From positions 186,001 to 250,000 of the forward strand of contig NZ_CP109592.1 in the NCBI RefSeq assembly GCF_036250675.1: 64,000 nt of DNA, read 5' to 3'. Shown here piece by piece: positions 63,325-64,000 of this stretch. The number at the start of each line of letters is the position of its first letter. Position 1 is the first letter of the stretch. This DNA comes from Streptomyces sp. NBC_01689. GTDB taxonomy: Bacteria; Actinomycetota; Actinomycetes; Streptomycetales; Streptomycetaceae. The notes below the pieces were generated by a model. The model made no database searches. It was not told the DNA's origin and was given only the letters and a program-made list of their open reading frames with translations. Position numbers and translations under genes: made by a program.

Positions 63325-64000
63325 ATGACCGTCAACGCCCCCGCCCGTTCCGTCCGTTCCGTCTCCTCCGCCCGCCCGGCCGCCGCCCGCCCGGGGCCCC
63401 TGCCCGTCCCGGAGCAGGCCGGCGACCCCCGCCACCACGTGCTCGACCTGACCGCCCGCGAGGCCCGCGCGGCCCACGTGCTGGCCGCGGCCTGCGCCGA
63501 GACGTTCAAGGCCGCCGACGACCCCCGGTTCCTCGACGAGGCCCCGGTGATCGCCCACGAGCTGCCGCTCGCGGTGCGCCGCCACCTCAACTCCGCGCGC
63601 CGCGACGAGAACACCCACGCCACCCTGGTCCGCGGCCACCTCGTCGACCAGGCGGCCCTGGGCCCCACCCCCCACCACTGGAGCACGGCCGACACCGGGG
63701 CGAGCCAGGTCCACGGCTGCCTGCTGGTGCTGTACGCGGCGCTGCTCGGCGACATCACCGGCTGGGCCACCCAGCAGGCCGGCCGGCTGGTGACCGACAT
63801 CCTGCCCAGCCGGGGCTACGAGCACAGCCTCGTCTCCGCCTCCAGCGCACGGGAACTGGCCTGGCACACCGAGGACGCCTTCTCCCCCCACCGGGCGGAC
63901 TGGGTCGGCCTGTTCGCGCTGCGCAACCCGGGCCGGGTGCCCACCACCGTCGCGCACATCGACGCGCGCCGGGTGCCCGCCGCGGTGCGCGCGGTGCTGG
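63325..64000 (+). CDS. clavaminate-synthase-like Fe(II)/2-oxoglutarate oxygenase (partial)
   Basis: The first 225 residues of a gene cut by the window end. ARELAWHTEDAFSPHRADW matches the VioC/AsnO-type motif in which His and Glu of HTE bind iron, followed by GLFALRNP. Family members beta-hydroxylate free or carrier-bound Arg, Asn or related amino acids before NRPS use. AAGGGACC precedes the ATG, 59 bases after the NRPS stop, so it is probably cotranscribed with it. The distal iron His is beyond the window. Confidence 0.88.
   Translation, partial: MTVNAPARSVRSVSSARPAAARPGPLPVPEQAGDPRHHVLDLTAREARAAHVLAAACAETFKAADDPRFLDEAPVIAHELPLAVRRHLNSARRDENTHATLVRGHLVDQAALGPTPHHWSTADTGASQVHGCLLVLYAALLGDITGWATQQAGRLVTDILPSRGYEHSLVSASSARELAWHTEDAFSPHRADWVGLFALRNPGRVPTTVAHIDARRVPAAVRAVL

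Overview
The window is high-GC actinobacterial DNA, almost certainly Streptomyces. Third codon positions are strongly G/C, many genes overlap by an ATGA or GTGA, and the regulators are of the SARP, LAL-LuxR and PAS-LuxR kinds typical of that genus. One regulator carries a TTA codon. I see no tRNA, rRNA, prophage, transposase or CRISPR array. The window cuts across accessory, specialised-metabolite-rich sequence.

Left part (1-24.3 kb). Two deoxysugar genes (NDP-hexose 2,3-dehydratase and 3-ketoreductase) look like the edge of a glycosylated-product cluster outside the window. A small membrane protein and a LAL regulator follow. Next comes a divergent pair: a 58-residue secreted peptide and a helix-turn-helix regulator. 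An AfsA-like hotdog protein lies beside them. Then an eight-gene minus-strand operon runs from 21.3 to 10.4 kb: fatty acyl-AMP ligase, acyl-CoA dehydrogenase, carrier protein, one-module KS-AT-ACP synthase, FabH-like ketosynthase III, FkbH-type glyceryl transferase/phosphatase, second carrier protein and phosphopantetheinyl transferase. The gene set fits a fatty acid that is activated, desaturated, extended once and released with a glyceryl unit, as in acyl-tetronate biosynthesis. The AT lacks both catalytic residues. A divergent AfsR-type SARP with a TTA codon is the likely switch.

Middle part (24.3-46.3 kb). A Uma2/XRE gene pair appears to have been duplicated, and the second copy is split by a redox cassette (OYE, NADP-binding reductase, quinone reductase, TetR). 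Two further regulators (PAS-LuxR, LAL) and a truncated methylmalonyl-CoA-mutase-like gene follow. After these come a coiled-coil/Lys-Ala-Pro-rich DNA-binding-like protein and assorted chromosomal genes: DUF5990, a secreted protein, a maleylpyruvate-isomerase-like protein, an MFS exporter with its TetR, GH15, a DMT permease and a serine beta-lactamase-like hydrolase.

Right part (46.7-64 kb). This is the most unusual region. It holds a LysR regulator, a class V aminotransferase-like protein whose PLP lysine is arginine, a secreted protein with seven Ile-Gly-Trp-Pro repeats, and a lone carrier protein. A minus-strand operon with RiPP-like architecture follows: a 45-residue peptide, two JmjC/cupin oxygenases, a GNAT acetyltransferase, an MFS exporter and an AAC(3)-like acetyltransferase. 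Then come an ATPase/TetR divergent pair and an NRPS with the order A-MT-T, degenerate C, degenerate A, MbtH, followed by a VioC/AsnO-like oxygenase cut by the window end. A palindrome, TTGCCAA-N4/5-TTGGCAA, stands before the aminotransferase-like gene, the repeat-protein gene and the NRPS, which suggests one regulon.
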